Assembly (NCBI GenBank): GCA_027531565.1
Contig: JAPZSB010000009.1
Location: 1 to 64,000, forward strand
DNA: 64,000 nt
Source: Beijerinckiaceae bacterium
GTDB lineage: Bacteria; Pseudomonadota; Alphaproteobacteria; Rhizobiales; Beijerinckiaceae
Direction: 5' to 3'
Both the position numbers and the translations under genes were made by a program. Shown here piece after piece: positions 42,036 through 51,265 of the stretch. Under the pieces are notes generated by a model that was not told where the DNA came from, did no database searches, and worked only from the letters and a program-made list of their open reading frames with translations. Each line of letters begins with the position of its first letter. Position 1 is the stretch's first letter.

Positions 42036-42617
42036 TTGACTGCGGAAAGCCAGGACTGGGATCCTCTCCAGCAAGAGATTGCCGCGCTGCTGGCGCGGGT
42101 GGCCGGTGCGCGTGACCGGGCGGCCTTCCTGCAGCTCTACCGCCTGACCGCACCACGCCTCAATGCGCTTGTCACCCGGATCCTGAGGGATGAGCGATCG
42201 GCCGAGGATGTGCTGCAGGAGGTCTATCTGAACATCTGGAACCGCGGCGAATCCTATTCGAGCGGGCGTGCCAAGCCCATGACCTGGATGATCGCGATTG
42301 CCCGGAACCGTGCTATTGACCGGTTGCGCCTGAACCGGACCTCGGCCCCGGTTCACGCCCCGATCGACGATATCGACGTTGCCGATCACGGTCTTCTCCC
42401 GCTGGATGCCATGCTCGAACACGAAAGGGGCCAGGCCTTGAAGTCCTGTATTGAAGCCCTTGAGGAGCGGCAGCGCGGCATGATCATGGCGGCGTTCTAC
42501 GATGGCTTCACCTATGACGAACTGGCCCGGCGGCTGGGCGTGCCGCTGAACACGATGAAGAGCTGGATCCGCAGGGGCCTCGCCAGGCTTCGCCATTGCC
42601 TGGATCAACGCCCATGA
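42036..42617 (+). CDS. ECF sigma factor of the RskA-associated group
   Basis: About 193 residues from TTG 42036; GTG 41970 inside the MITE is the only other in-frame upstream start, and no ATG is available, so the original start may have been disrupted by the MITE. Region 2: FLQLYRLTAPRLNALVTRILRDERSAEDVLQEVYLNIWN and WMIAIARNRAIDRLR. Region 4: GMIMAAFYDGFTYDELARRLGVPLNTMKSWIRRGLARLR. The stop overlaps the anti-sigma gene (ATGA). A fasciclin gene downstream completes the common ECF-RskA-fasciclin unit. Confidence 0.85.
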   Translation: MTAESQDWDPLQQEIAALLARVAGARDRAAFLQLYRLTAPRLNALVTRILRDERSAEDVLQEVYLNIWNRGESYSSGRAKPMTWMIAIARNRAIDRLRLNRTSAPVHAPIDDIDVADHGLLPLDAMLEHERGQALKSCIEALEERQRGMIMAAFYDGFTYDELARRLGVPLNTMKSWIRRGLARLRHCLDQRP

Positions 42618-43354
42618 CGACCGATCCGGATTCCTTCCGTCCCGGGGACCCGTCGATCCTTGCGGCAGAGCTGGCGCTCGGCCTGCACGGCCGCGAGGCC
42701 TATGAGGCCGCGCTTCGTGGCGATCCCGGGTTGCGGGCGACCATCGAGGCCTGGGAGAATGATCTCGCCGGACTGGCCGAAACCCTGCCGCCGCTGCCTC
42801 CGGATCCGCGGCTCTTGGATGCCCTGCGTACCCGGATCGCGCCGAAGCCACCGCTGGTCCGGCGGCTGTTCGACAGTCTCGCCTTGTGGCGGCTGTTCGC
42901 GGGCGGGGCGGTCGCAGCCTGCCTTGCGCTGCTCCTGCTGCCGCGTGCCATCGCGCCGGCTCCGGAAATGCGCCCCGACAGACCGCCGGCCGTGGCTCAG
43001 GAGATTTCCGCCCCGCCGCTCGCCGTCTCGCTCCTGCCGCGCGAGGGCGCAGCGCTCTATTTCGGCGTATATAATCCCCAGACCCGGCAATTGCTGGTTG
43101 TCTCCGCTCAGCCCGAGGCGATGCCGGTCGCCGGTACGCCAAGGCTGTGGCTGGTTCCGGATGATGTCGGCGAGCCGGTCGATCTGGGCCCGCTGCGACG
43201 TGCGGGCGAAACGATCATCGCCATCGACGCCGTGCTTGCGCCGGGGATGAAACCCGGCTCGGGATTGGTGGTTACGCTCGAGCCAGGCGAGACACCGCCC
43301 CTGCGCGACGCGCGCGGCGAGGTTCTTGCCCATGGCAAGCTGCGCGGGTTCTAG
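42614..43354 (+). CDS. RskA-type anti-sigma factor
   Basis: A 246-residue protein: cytoplasmic N-terminus of about 95 residues (ELALGLHGREAYEAALRGDPGLRATIEAWE, the RskA-type sigma-binding start without a zinc motif), one transmembrane segment (LFAGGAVAACLALLLLP) and a periplasmic C-terminal domain with LWLVPDDVGEPVDLG and SGLVVTLEPGETPP, the anti-sigma-K C-terminal domain. It should sequester the ECF factor encoded just upstream until regulated proteolysis. Confidence 0.88.
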   Translation: MTTDPDSFRPGDPSILAAELALGLHGREAYEAALRGDPGLRATIEAWENDLAGLAETLPPLPPDPRLLDALRTRIAPKPPLVRRLFDSLALWRLFAGGAVAACLALLLLPRAIAPAPEMRPDRPPAVAQEISAPPLAVSLLPREGAALYFGVYNPQTRQLLVVSAQPEAMPVAGTPRLWLVPDDVGEPVDLGPLRRAGETIIAIDAVLAPGMKPGSGLVVTLEPGETPPLRDARGEVLAHGKLRGF

Positions 43355-43387
43355 TGCAAGAGGCGGGAAGCGGCCCCGCTTGTCCGA

Positions 43388-43672
43388 TCAGCTGATCAGG
43401 GGATCATTGAGGCAGGATGCCAGCCGCAGATAGGAGCGGCGATCCTCGCGCATGAACCGCACTGACTGGACGCAGAAATGCTTGCGCTGCGCAGGATACA
43501 GGTTCCAGCGTTCCGCAAGCTGGCCACGCCGGCGTTCCTCATCCTGAACGCAGCCGGCATTTCCCGTGGAGATGCAGAAGATCCGCGCGTCGAATTGCGG
43601 AATTTCCTCTGCCCGTGCCAGGGCCGGCGCCAGGATCGAGGCCAGCAGGACGCTCCATTTCAGTATTCGCAT
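43388..43672 (-). CDS. Small secreted Cys-containing protein
   Basis: A 94-residue protein with a signal peptide (MRILKWSVLLASILAPALARA) and about 73 mature residues with four Cys (IFCIS, GCVQDE, HFCVQS, ASCLND), suggesting two disulfides. The RRRGQLAERWNLYPAQRKHFC core is basic. No family recognised. It sits convergent with the anti-sigma gene and divergent from the fasciclin gene. Confidence 0.6.
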   Translation of the reverse strand: MRILKWSVLLASILAPALARAEEIPQFDARIFCISTGNAGCVQDEERRRGQLAERWNLYPAQRKHFCVQSVRFMREDRRSYLRLASCLNDPLIS

Positions 43673-43871
43673 TCATCCTCCCCCGGCCATTCGGCGGCCG
43701 AGCCTGCTTCCGGGCAAGAATTTCCCCGTTGATTTACGATCTTTCGGCGGTGGCGGATCATGCCGCTTCGTTCACATTAAGTTTGCCCCTGCCACGCCGG
43801 CATGCCTGCAACTTCCCGGGAAACGCCCCGTATCCTCCTTGTCCCGACCATTTGCGAGGACGAAGGAGACC

Positions 43872-44363
43872 ATGATGAAGACCACCCTCAAAGCTGCCAC
43901 CATCCTTGCCGGCCTCGCCTTCTCGGCGCCGGCCTTTGCCGCGAACATCGTCGAGACGGCGAGCAGTGCCGGCACGTTCAAGACGCTGATCGCCGCCGCC
44001 AAGGCTGCCGGGCTGGCCGATCTTCTCGCCACCAAGGGCCATCTCACGGTCTTCGCGCCGACCGATGCCGCCTTTGCCGCCCTGCCGCCGGGTACGGTCG
44101 AGTCGCTGCTCCGCCCCGAGAACAAGGACAAGCTGGTTGCGATCCTCAGCTATCACGTCGTCGGCCGCGCCATCCCGGCCGCGAAGATTCCCACCGCGCG
44201 CACCCATGTCCGGACCCTCAAGGCAGCCGGCGATCGCTCGATTGCCGTCCGTCGTCAGGGCGGGGGCGTGACCGTGGACAATGCCCGGGTCATCAAGGCC
44301 GATATCAAGGCCGATAACGGCATCATCCATGTGATCGACAAGGTCCTGCTGCCTTCGTTCTGA
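43872..44363 (+). CDS. Secreted fasciclin (FAS1)-domain protein
   Basis: A 163-residue protein: signal peptide to about residue 23 (LKAATILAGLAFSAPAFA) then one FAS1 domain. LTVFAPTDAAFAALP is the H1 motif, and VDNARVIKADIKADNGIIHVIDKVLLP contains the H2 region. FAS1 domains mediate adhesion or surface protein contacts. AAGGAGA precedes the ATG. Placed 200 bp beyond the small secreted gene and downstream of ECF/RskA, it is the expected target of that sigma factor. A strong hairpin follows (44371-44400). Confidence 0.9.
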   Translation: MMKTTLKAATILAGLAFSAPAFAANIVETASSAGTFKTLIAAAKAAGLADLLATKGHLTVFAPTDAAFAALPPGTVESLLRPENKDKLVAILSYHVVGRAIPAAKIPTARTHVRTLKAAGDRSIAVRRQGGGVTVDNARVIKADIKADNGIIHVIDKVLLPSF

Positions 44364-44370
44364 GGGATGC

Positions 44371-44400
44371 GGGTCCTCCTCTCCCGGGGGAGGAGGGCCC
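44371..44400 (+). terminator. Hairpin after the fasciclin gene, likely terminator
   Basis: GGGTCCTCCTC pairs with GAGGAGGGCCC (one G-T pair) around an 8-bp loop, giving an 11-bp GC-rich stem 7 bp after the fasciclin stop. A short pyrimidine-rich stretch follows rather than a clean T run. Confidence 0.6.
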
Positions 44401-44466
44401 TCTTCGCCTTCGGAGTTTGGCAACTGCCTGTCGCATTTCCTGCGCCAGAAGGTCACCGCCAGGGCG

Positions 44467-44656
44467 AGGACAATGTCAAAGGAAAATCAGCGCCAGCCAG
44501 CCATGGCCGCATGACTTGAACCAAATGGCCTCCGGCAAACCGGGGGCGTTTCAGAGGACAGCCGCCGCGCTCACCGAGTGGCGTCAGCTCTGTGCGGCCT
44601 GATCCAGGTCGGGGTAGGGTGCTTTCCGAGACTGTTTTGGTTTGTCTGGCAGCACC
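44467..44656. mobile_element. 190-bp solo derivative of the IS6-like element
   Basis: A degenerate left end (GGACAATGTCAAAGG) and the standard right part (TTTGGTTTGTCTGGCAGCACC region, kept here as two pieces around 44636-44656) flank only the last codons of the transposase (LTEWRQLCAA). Everything between has been deleted, giving a MITE-like remnant. Confidence 0.65.
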
Positions 44657-44757
44657 CTTCAAACGACTGAAAAACTGGATAAAATTTTGGGGCAACGTCA
44701 GGGGCAGCAACGCGTTGACCGCAAACTTCCCCCTGACGGCACCGCCGAACGGCAGCG

Positions 44758-45435
44758 TCAACTGGCGAGGCTAGGGAGAATGCCGGTCAGAATCGGCCCC
44801 AGATGGCGGATATCCGGGTAGAGTTGAGAGCTGTTGTTGCGATCATCGTCGATATTCTGTATAATCCAAAGAGTAGCATAGTCGTTGTCAGTCAAAAATT
44901 TTGTAAAATTCGTATCATCAAGGAGAAGTGCGCGGAAGTTACTTGGTTTAACAAAGTGATCGACCTTATTCATGCGTTGATAATACAATTTCTGCCTAGC
45001 CTTCAGGCCGGCATTGCGCGGTGCGTCGACGCGCTCTTTCAGCCATGCTTGGCCATAACCTTTATAATAATTGAAAAGCTCTCGCGGAAACTCGGCGCGG
45101 GCACTCTCGGGAATATCTTCGTATCTGTAGTTCTTCTTGGCCAGATGCGCGCCCAATGCTGTCTTGAGGAACGTGTCCTGATCCTTGATGGCTTCGGCTC
45201 TGTCCTCGGCGCTCAAAAAAATCCAGTCGTCACCAAGAAGGTCATACCAAGCCCCGTCATCATTGGCGAACTGGGTGACATACCCGTCAAAAAACTCCTT
45301 CCGCTTCTCTTTCGGCGCGCGAAGGTAAACCTGTGTCTGGATTTGAATGGAGTCGGCGCATCCCGCGATCATGATCCCCACGCCGGCCATCACACCAGCG
45401 GACAGGATGAAGCGACGGCTGGGAAGGGAAGGCAT
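44758..45435 (-). CDS. Lipoprotein of a paralogous family, unknown function (copy 1)
   Basis: A 225-residue lipoprotein. The lipobox IAGC ends a signal region (RRFILSAGVMAGVGIMIAGC), Cys at about residue 26. The mature protein is helical and charged (KEKRKEFFDGY, YYKGYGQAWLKER). It ends ILPSLAS, and the copy at 53914 ends ILPGLAS; other shared features are a D-x-D-TF(L/I) stretch and an R-x-LL-DD near the C-terminus. The paralogue is in an operon with an outer-membrane barrel, and this one has a matching barrel 1.7 kb away at 47146. I do not recognise the family. Confidence 0.7.
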   Translation of the reverse strand: MPSLPSRRFILSAGVMAGVGIMIAGCADSIQIQTQVYLRAPKEKRKEFFDGYVTQFANDDGAWYDLLGDDWIFLSAEDRAEAIKDQDTFLKTALGAHLAKKNYRYEDIPESARAEFPRELFNYYKGYGQAWLKERVDAPRNAGLKARQKLYYQRMNKVDHFVKPSNFRALLLDDTNFTKFLTDNDYATLWIIQNIDDDRNNSSQLYPDIRHLGPILTGILPSLAS

Positions 45436-46131
45436 GACGTTCGCTTTCAATCTTTTCCGGTCGGGAAAGTGCATTGTTCAGGCTCGCATCCCCTCGCGGC
45501 ACAATTTTGCGAAAACATGCCGCGTGGTTTCCGATACGCCGGACCATACCAAACGTGGAGCGTCCAAGGTCGTCTCCGCGTCTCAGCACTCTTCGTGCCG
45601 TCTCAGGGATCATGTGAATCCAAGACCTGTGACATTTCGGACACAAGCAGCCAGATCGCCGTCGGGAGCCCTTGGCGATGGGCACGGGATCAACAGCAGC
45701 CTGTGAGACCTTTCGGTTCCGGAGGAGCCGCCTTGCAATCGTTTTCACGTTTGGGATCTGTCGGAACCCGTTCGAGGCGAAGCGGAGTTTCCGATCTCTA
45801 CGTTGGTATCGCGGTCAAATTTCTTGAGCGATCAACCGGACGAAACCCCAAGTCCGGTACGCCGCAGCATTCCGTTCCGGCCCTGTTGCTTGGTCTGACA
45901 CAACCAGGCCATGAGAGAGCGGCATGGTGACACTTTGCTCCTCGGCCCCGGTGTCGCCACGGCTTGTTTCTGAGGCCATTCTCGGGGCCCTTCGCCAGCG
46001 TTGGGAGCCGGGGACACGAATGTCGAAAGATCGCCAGTCGGACAGCGTAACATCTTCACAATGCTGGAGAATCAAAGCACAGTTTGCCTGAATGTCCGCA
46101 CGATTTCAGCCTAAAACAACTGCCATATGCA
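45436..46131. other. Noncoding stretch, nothing recognised
   Basis: About 700 bp between the lipoprotein and AraC-type genes. Short open frames on both strands lack ribosome-binding sites and family features. It should contain the divergent promoters. Confidence 0.4.
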
Positions 46132-47073
46132 ATGCAGGACGCACGTAAATTCTGGCGGGAAGTCGCCGCGACGGATCTCACGTTCGTTGATTCAGCAAAA
46201 GAAGCGCGAATTGCCTTTCCCGCCGCGGTTTGCGGCCAGGAATTGCGGCGCGCGGAATTCGTCGATACCCGCGCCGAACCCGCATCCGGCCTGCGGAACG
46301 TGCATCCTGCCGATTCCGGTGTACTCGAGTGCCTGTCCGTCGGCTTCATCGTCGAAGGCGGTCTGGTTTCGGACAATGCCGATGTGACGGCGGAAAAGGC
46401 CGTCGCGGGTCAGTTCTTCGTCTGTGACGGAGCCCGGCCCGGCGGTTTTCGCTCCAAAAGGGATCGTGCGCTGTATCTCGTCATCCGGAGGGAACATCTC
46501 GTCGACGCCTGCGGGGAGGCCTGCTTGGATCCTCCGCTGCTTGCAACGAGGATGGCCACATCGCCTGTCGGCCCGCTGATCCGGGAGCAGTTCCTGTCGA
46601 TGGCGCGCCATTTTGCCCGTCTGACGCCGATCCAGCAGGCCTTCATCCTGAATCAGGCCGTCGATCTGGTGCTTCTGGCCCTCGTGACATCCGGGAAGGG
46701 ACTGACCGAAGACCTGCGCCTGTCATCCCTTGTCGAGCCTGCGAGGTCTTATATCGTTCAGAACTTTCGCGATCCGTCCCTTACTCCCGACCGTGTCGCC
46801 AAGGCGCTCGGGATTTCCCGTGCCACATTGTATCGCGCCTTCGCTCATCAGGGCGGCGGCATTGCCCAGGTGATCCGTGATGCGCGGCTCGAAAAGGCGA
46901 AGGAACTGCTCGAGTCTTCAGCCCGCGACGTCAGTATCTCGGAAATTGCCTTGCAATGCGGCATTCTCGATACCGTGAATTTCTCCCGTCAGTTCCGTCG
47001 TCGCTTCGGACTGTCACCGACAGATCACAGGCTGGAGAGATTTTCGGCGACGAGACGAGTGAACGAACCTTGA
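46132..47073 (+). CDS. AraC-family transcriptional regulator
   Basis: About 313 residues from ATG 46132; a TTG at 46084 is in frame and would add 16 residues. The N-terminal 190 residues resemble the AraC-binding-domain-like region of OxyR-independent AraC regulators (VDTRAEPASGLRNVHPADSG...). The C-terminal double helix-turn-helix is clear: SLTPDRVAKALGISRATLYRAFA and DVSISEIALQCGILDTVNFSRQFRRRFGLSPTDHR. It stands upstream of barrel copy 1 on the same strand, 72 bp away, and may control the envelope locus. Confidence 0.85.
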   Translation: MQDARKFWREVAATDLTFVDSAKEARIAFPAAVCGQELRRAEFVDTRAEPASGLRNVHPADSGVLECLSVGFIVEGGLVSDNADVTAEKAVAGQFFVCDGARPGGFRSKRDRALYLVIRREHLVDACGEACLDPPLLATRMATSPVGPLIREQFLSMARHFARLTPIQQAFILNQAVDLVLLALVTSGKGLTEDLRLSSLVEPARSYIVQNFRDPSLTPDRVAKALGISRATLYRAFAHQGGGIAQVIRDARLEKAKELLESSARDVSISEIALQCGILDTVNFSRQFRRRFGLSPTDHRLERFSATRRVNEP

Positions 47074-47145
47074 GACGGAGCGACTAACCGCCGGCGTGGC
47101 GAAATGCTAACGCCCTGTTAACGTTTGGAAACGGGGTGGGCACCA

Positions 47146-48060
47146 ATGCGTCGGGCCGGATTGGCATTGTGTGGTGTGTTCGCGTTGCTGCCAGGGAGTC
47201 CTGCTGTCGCGCAAGGGATATCCCCGCGCCTGCCGACCCTTGCGCAGGTGAAGCCACTCCCACCCCTGCCTCGCCTGTACAGGGAGTCCAATCCCGGCTT
47301 CCTGCACGATTTCAAGCTGTCCGTCGAAGCCGGCTATTCCCTCGCTGAAAAGCGTCGGCAACCCACGCGGCTCCGCCAGTCGAGCGTCGGTGGTCAGCTC
47401 GGCCTCTCGTTGGGGATCGGGCAGATCGGCTTCGCCTCGTTCACGGGCAGCTATTCCCGTGAGAACATCAAATCGACCATCCTGGCCTTTCCGCTTTCCA
47501 TGGATGCTGGCGCCGATGCGCTGGGCTTCGACGCTGTCTTTGGAATTGCGCCGGTTCCCTTCCTGCGGGCTGGCGTGCTTGCCGGCGTGGGCTCGGGCAG
47601 CAGCTCGTACCAGTTTGTGGGCGTCGCAGCTGCCCCGGTCGGTGCCAAGAGTGGCAGCTTCCGATATGGCGGCTTTGTTGGCGCGACCTATGCGTCGGGT
47701 CGATGGTCGGCCAACCTTGATGCCGCGATACTCGCATCGCGCCACCGGCAGGAATACGACCCGACAAACATCCCGCCGGTCGCCCATTTCGGCTCAACCA
47801 TCGGGATGTTGACCCTGAGCACAACCTATGACGTCACGATGCGGCTTCGGCTTCTTGCAAGCCTGACGGTCAATCAGGTCTTCCAGGAAAAGATTGCACC
47901 GGCCGAACGCGGGCTCGACAAGAGCTGGTTCACGGCGCAGATCGGCACCGGGTACATGCTCACGGAACGCTGGGAAGTCACGGCCAAGGGTACGACCTGG
48001 CTCTCCAATCAGCGCATGCGCTACAGCCGGGCGACGCTGGGTGCTTCCTACAAGTTTTGA
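47146..48060 (+). CDS. Outer-membrane beta-barrel protein, paralogous family (copy 1)
   Basis: A 304-residue exported protein; signal peptide MRRAGLALCGVFALLPGSPAVAQ. The mature part alternates polar and hydrophobic residues, contains repeated Gly/aromatic beta-hairpins and ends with Phe (SYKF), the usual C-terminal signature of Bam-inserted barrels. It shares long blocks with the protein at 54676: EKRRQPTRL, LGLSxGIGxxGFAS, IKSTILAFPLS, PTNIPPVAHFGST, PAERGLD and TWLSNQRM. Each paralogue travels with a similar lipoprotein. The family is not one I recognise. The ATG at 47146 is chosen to start the signal peptide. Confidence 0.75.
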   Translation: MRRAGLALCGVFALLPGSPAVAQGISPRLPTLAQVKPLPPLPRLYRESNPGFLHDFKLSVEAGYSLAEKRRQPTRLRQSSVGGQLGLSLGIGQIGFASFTGSYSRENIKSTILAFPLSMDAGADALGFDAVFGIAPVPFLRAGVLAGVGSGSSSYQFVGVAAAPVGAKSGSFRYGGFVGATYASGRWSANLDAAILASRHRQEYDPTNIPPVAHFGSTIGMLTLSTTYDVTMRLRLLASLTVNQVFQEKIAPAERGLDKSWFTAQIGTGYMLTERWEVTAKGTTWLSNQRMRYSRATLGASYKF

Positions 48061-48265
48061 ACGGCGTTGCGCGACGTCCATGGGGGCGACCAACCGCGCA
48101 ACCATTGACCGCTCGAAGTCCGCCGTTGCCGAGCTGGGAATCATGAGGCTTTCGTCATGACGTCGCGGGTTCCCAGACTCCTTGGGGTCGTTTTGCAGCA
48201 CCTCGAGGCGACCATGATATCCAACGGCCGCCGGATGACGAAAGGCGCTGCTTCAGGCCTGTCAG

Positions 48266-48562
48266 TCAGGGGGTGAGGGTCGGCGGAATGACCCGGTCGC
48301 GGTTGGGCAGCCCGAATCTCGGGAGTCCGCCGGCCGGGTGGCCGGGAAGCCATTCCTCGCGCGGCAGGATCGGCAGGGCGCTGTCCGACAGGCGCCCGAG
48401 CGAGCGGAGATAGGCAGTTGTGCCCGCAGCGCTGACAAGAGGGCCATTGGCGCAGCCGCCAGTCCAGGCACGCCCGGCCGGGCAGGCATTCTGCGCCTGA
48501 GCAGGCGGGACGCTGGCTGAAACCGCCAGGATTGCGACAAGGCCGGCAATGCGTCTCGACAT
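48266..48562 (-). CDS. Small secreted protein, unknown
   Basis: A 98-residue protein: signal peptide MSRRIAGLVAILAVSASVPPAQA, then a 75-residue Pro/Leu/Arg-rich mature part with two Cys (NACPAGRAWTGGCANG) near its N-terminus. AAGGA lies upstream of the ATG. It is 13 bp downstream of the barrel gene at 48576 and so co-transcribed with it. No family recognised. Confidence 0.6.
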   Translation of the reverse strand: MSRRIAGLVAILAVSASVPPAQAQNACPAGRAWTGGCANGPLVSAAGTTAYLRSLGRLSDSALPILPREEWLPGHPAGGLPRFGLPNRDRVIPPTLTP

Positions 48563-48575
48563 CGGCGCTGTCCTT

Positions 48576-49856
48576 TCAGAATTTCATGCCTGCCCCGAGG
48601 GCAATCTGCCAGCCATGGACAAGCAGGCGCGGCGCCGAGGAATTCGGCACCGTGCCCGGCCCGGCATTGGCCACCGGCTGTGCATCATAGCGCATCCAGA
48701 TCCGCTCCGCACGCAAGGTCACGTCGAGGGCGGCCGAGATCTGGCGCTTGGCAGCGAGAGACAGGCCGATCCGGTCATGCCCGGCGATGAAGCGCTGGTC
48801 CCCCGGGGGCCAGCCATTATCGAAACGGCGCCGGTAGCTGAAGCCGCCGCCGAATGTCCAGTCGCCGTAGCCGAACCATTGGTCGAGGCTGGCGGCGATG
48901 GCATCGGCATTCGAATTGGAGGTTTCGAGGATCAGCGCCCCCGGCGGGATCGGAACGACCTCGTTCCGGTTCGTCTTCTGGTAGGACAACGAGACATTCA
49001 CGAGCGCGTTGTCCGCCCAGCGCCACCCGCCACTGGCGGAAAGGGCCAGAGAATGCCCGATCCGGGTCACGACCTGGCCATTGACCTTGTTGGAATCCTC
49101 GATCGTGTAACTGGCGCCGAGCGACCATGAGAAGGCACCATGCTGGCCGTTCAGGTTGGCGGCCAGCGACACGCTTTCGCCGGGATTGAACCGCTGGACA
49201 ACCGGCGCCACCGGGATGCCGATGGCGCTCGCGGCATCGCGCCGGTAGCTGTCCGCCCATGTCGCGGTTGCAGCGAGCGAGCCGGCGATGGATTCCGTGA
49301 TCGGGAAGCTGGCACCGCCGGTCACCGCGACGTTCAGCCCCTCGCCGTAGCTTCCCACACCCACGAGATCCCGCTCCATCCGCGCATAGCGCTGCGCACG
49401 GCTCAGGACGGCGTCCCCCGTGGGAACATTCACCGAGATCCCGATAAAGGGCTGCCAGCCCTGAAAATTCTGGAAAGTCATGCGCGCGCCGATGACGGAA
49501 TCCGACGGGGCGGCAAAGGTGCTGGTGGCGATCCCCGGCAGGCTCTGCCGGGCCGAATAATAGCCGAACCGCCCGGTCAGTTCGACGAGGTATCGTCCGG
49601 ACCGCTCGTAGGAGGCGCGGCCGCCGGCGCTGGTATACCAGAGATGCCCGCGGGCGCGGCTGCCCGGGGTAAGCGCAAGCGTGGTCGGATAGCCTCGACC
49701 GCCGCTCCAGCTGGTCAGCTTCGTCTCGAAATCAACGAACTGACTGAAAACGCCGGCATCGGCGGACTGGGCTTGCGCACGATGCGCCGGGATGACGGCC
49801 GCGAGGAGCAGAGCGCTGGCAAGAAACGTCCCGCAACGCGTTTCGCCACCCGACAT
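48576..49856 (-). CDS. Outer-membrane beta-barrel protein (third barrel of the locus)
   Basis: A 426-residue exported protein; signal peptide about residues 1-29 (FLASALLLAAVIPAHRAQAQ). Long amphipathic strands (RASYERSGRYLVELTGRFGYYSA, SWSLGASYTIEDSN, ALVNVSLSYQKTNRNEV) and a C-terminal Phe (GAGMKF) indicate a transmembrane barrel of perhaps 16 strands. The sequence is unrelated in detail to the paralogous pair. It heads a two-gene unit with the small secreted protein and is divergent from the gene at 50024. Confidence 0.72.
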   Translation of the reverse strand: MSGGETRCGTFLASALLLAAVIPAHRAQAQSADAGVFSQFVDFETKLTSWSGGRGYPTTLALTPGSRARGHLWYTSAGGRASYERSGRYLVELTGRFGYYSARQSLPGIATSTFAAPSDSVIGARMTFQNFQGWQPFIGISVNVPTGDAVLSRAQRYARMERDLVGVGSYGEGLNVAVTGGASFPITESIAGSLAATATWADSYRRDAASAIGIPVAPVVQRFNPGESVSLAANLNGQHGAFSWSLGASYTIEDSNKVNGQVVTRIGHSLALSASGGWRWADNALVNVSLSYQKTNRNEVVPIPPGALILETSNSNADAIAASLDQWFGYGDWTFGGGFSYRRRFDNGWPPGDQRFIAGHDRIGLSLAAKRQISAALDVTLRAERIWMRYDAQPVANAGPGTVPNSSAPRLLVHGWQIALGAGMKF

Positions 49857-50023
49857 CCACGCCTCCTGACCGAGGTTGCATTGGCGGGACGGTATCGGTG
49901 GGCTTTCGTGCCGACAACTCGAATCCTTTCAAGACAATGATGATCCGGGTTCTGATTTCCAAAAAAATTCAATTGTGGTAATATTGCATCGAATACGGCT
50001 TCCGAAAGCGAAAGGCGCCGATC

Positions 50024-51262
50024 ATGCCCCTGTCCTTGCGCAGTTTCTTTGTCTGTGTTTCCGGATTGAGCGTGTTGGTTCTTGTCCCGTCCGCACCGGG
50101 CTTCGCGCAGTCGACCCGCATCATCCAGAATCAATCCGGCATGACCATGGAACGCAAGGTCATGCCGGGGCAGCGGATCGGCACCACCAACACTCTTCCG
50201 CAAGGCGTGCGCGCCCCGGGCCGCCGGGCAGGGGATGCCCCCGCCGCCGCGCCGAACACGAGCTCCAACATTGGCCGGGATACCGCGATTCCCTCGCTCG
50301 GGGGTGGCCTGAAGATCGGGGGTCAGACGACCGGCGGGTCCGGCAAGCCGGCCTCGGCGCCGGAAAAGAAGCGCCCGGGCGGCGTTGCCAATGCGGGCAG
50401 TGGCAAGACGAACCCGATAACCCCTGATGAATTCGGCCGGCAGCGGCAACTCGACGGGCTGGTCAATGGCCGTTCCCGGCGCCTGCGCGAACAGGCCGAT
50501 ACCAAGAACGGGAATGCGCCGGGCAACACATCCGGGCAGGCGCTCATCAATGGCTGGCAAAGCCGCAAGGATGCCCTGAACCCGCGCACGCGGCCGTCGC
50601 GGCAGTCCCAGCAATCGACACAGGGCAGCGGTGGCGTCGATCCTACGCGCAGTCCTGCCTCGGCGAGCACAACGCCGCCGCCCAAAGAGAAGCCGTGGAA
50701 TGAACTCACACAGGCTGAAAAGCTTCAGCGCGCGCGGGAAGCGCGCGAGCAGCGGCGCGAGGCAGAGAAGTATGCGGCACCTGCGCTTGAACTGAATGAA
50801 GCGACGCGTCGCGCAATCATGGAAGAAAACCGGCGTCAGGTACTTCAACAGCATGGTCCGTATCCGACCTCCAACAATACGTGGGGAGGCGGTGCTCCGC
50901 GCGGCCGACCGACCCCCGATGCCGTTGACACCACCAACCCGACACGCCCCGCTTCTATCGTCAATGTCGGCCCGCCGCCCATTGATCCGTTTGCGGAAAA
51001 GGAAAAGCGGAACCGGAAGATTACGCTGCCGAATGACAAGGACCAGCGGCTGGAAGATCTGCGCGATCTGGGCACGCGCCCGCTCTCGGCCAGTTTCCGC
51101 GTCAACCCGAACGTCGTGAACCCGGTCCGGGATGACGGCACCGCCTCCACCACACCGTCCCGCAGCCCTGCTGCGGCGCCGGTCGGCTCCAACCGCCCCG
51201 GAGGCGGCCCCGGTGGTCCCGGTGGCCCCGGCGGGTGCCCGGTCGACAATCCGACCTGCTGA
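50024..51262 (+). CDS. Secreted low-complexity protein with Gly/Pro tail ending in Cys
   Basis: A 412-residue protein. The signal peptide covers about residues 1-28 (FFVCVSGLSVLVLVPSAPGFA). The mature protein is largely disordered: N, Q, P, R and K-rich stretches (residues 60-220), a charged helical segment around 228-270 (EREQRREAEKYAAPALELNEATRRAIMEENRR-like, in pieces), then Pro-rich linkers and a C-terminal GGPGGPGGPGGCPVDNPTC with two Cys in the last eight residues. Located between the divergent barrel and the hybrid kinase, it may be a surface-exposed or matrix component exported by this locus. No family recognised. Confidence 0.65.
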   Translation: MPLSLRSFFVCVSGLSVLVLVPSAPGFAQSTRIIQNQSGMTMERKVMPGQRIGTTNTLPQGVRAPGRRAGDAPAAAPNTSSNIGRDTAIPSLGGGLKIGGQTTGGSGKPASAPEKKRPGGVANAGSGKTNPITPDEFGRQRQLDGLVNGRSRRLREQADTKNGNAPGNTSGQALINGWQSRKDALNPRTRPSRQSQQSTQGSGGVDPTRSPASASTTPPPKEKPWNELTQAEKLQRAREAREQRREAEKYAAPALELNEATRRAIMEENRRQVLQQHGPYPTSNNTWGGGAPRGRPTPDAVDTTNPTRPASIVNVGPPPIDPFAEKEKRNRKITLPNDKDQRLEDLRDLGTRPLSASFRVNPNVVNPVRDDGTASTTPSRSPAAAPVGSNRPGGGPGGPGGPGGCPVDNPTC

Positions 51263-51265
51263 CCG

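Noticed and set aside
44803-45930. 375-residue open frame on the plus strand
   Set aside because: Antisense to the lipoprotein gene in its first half and noncoding beyond; no start signals or family features.
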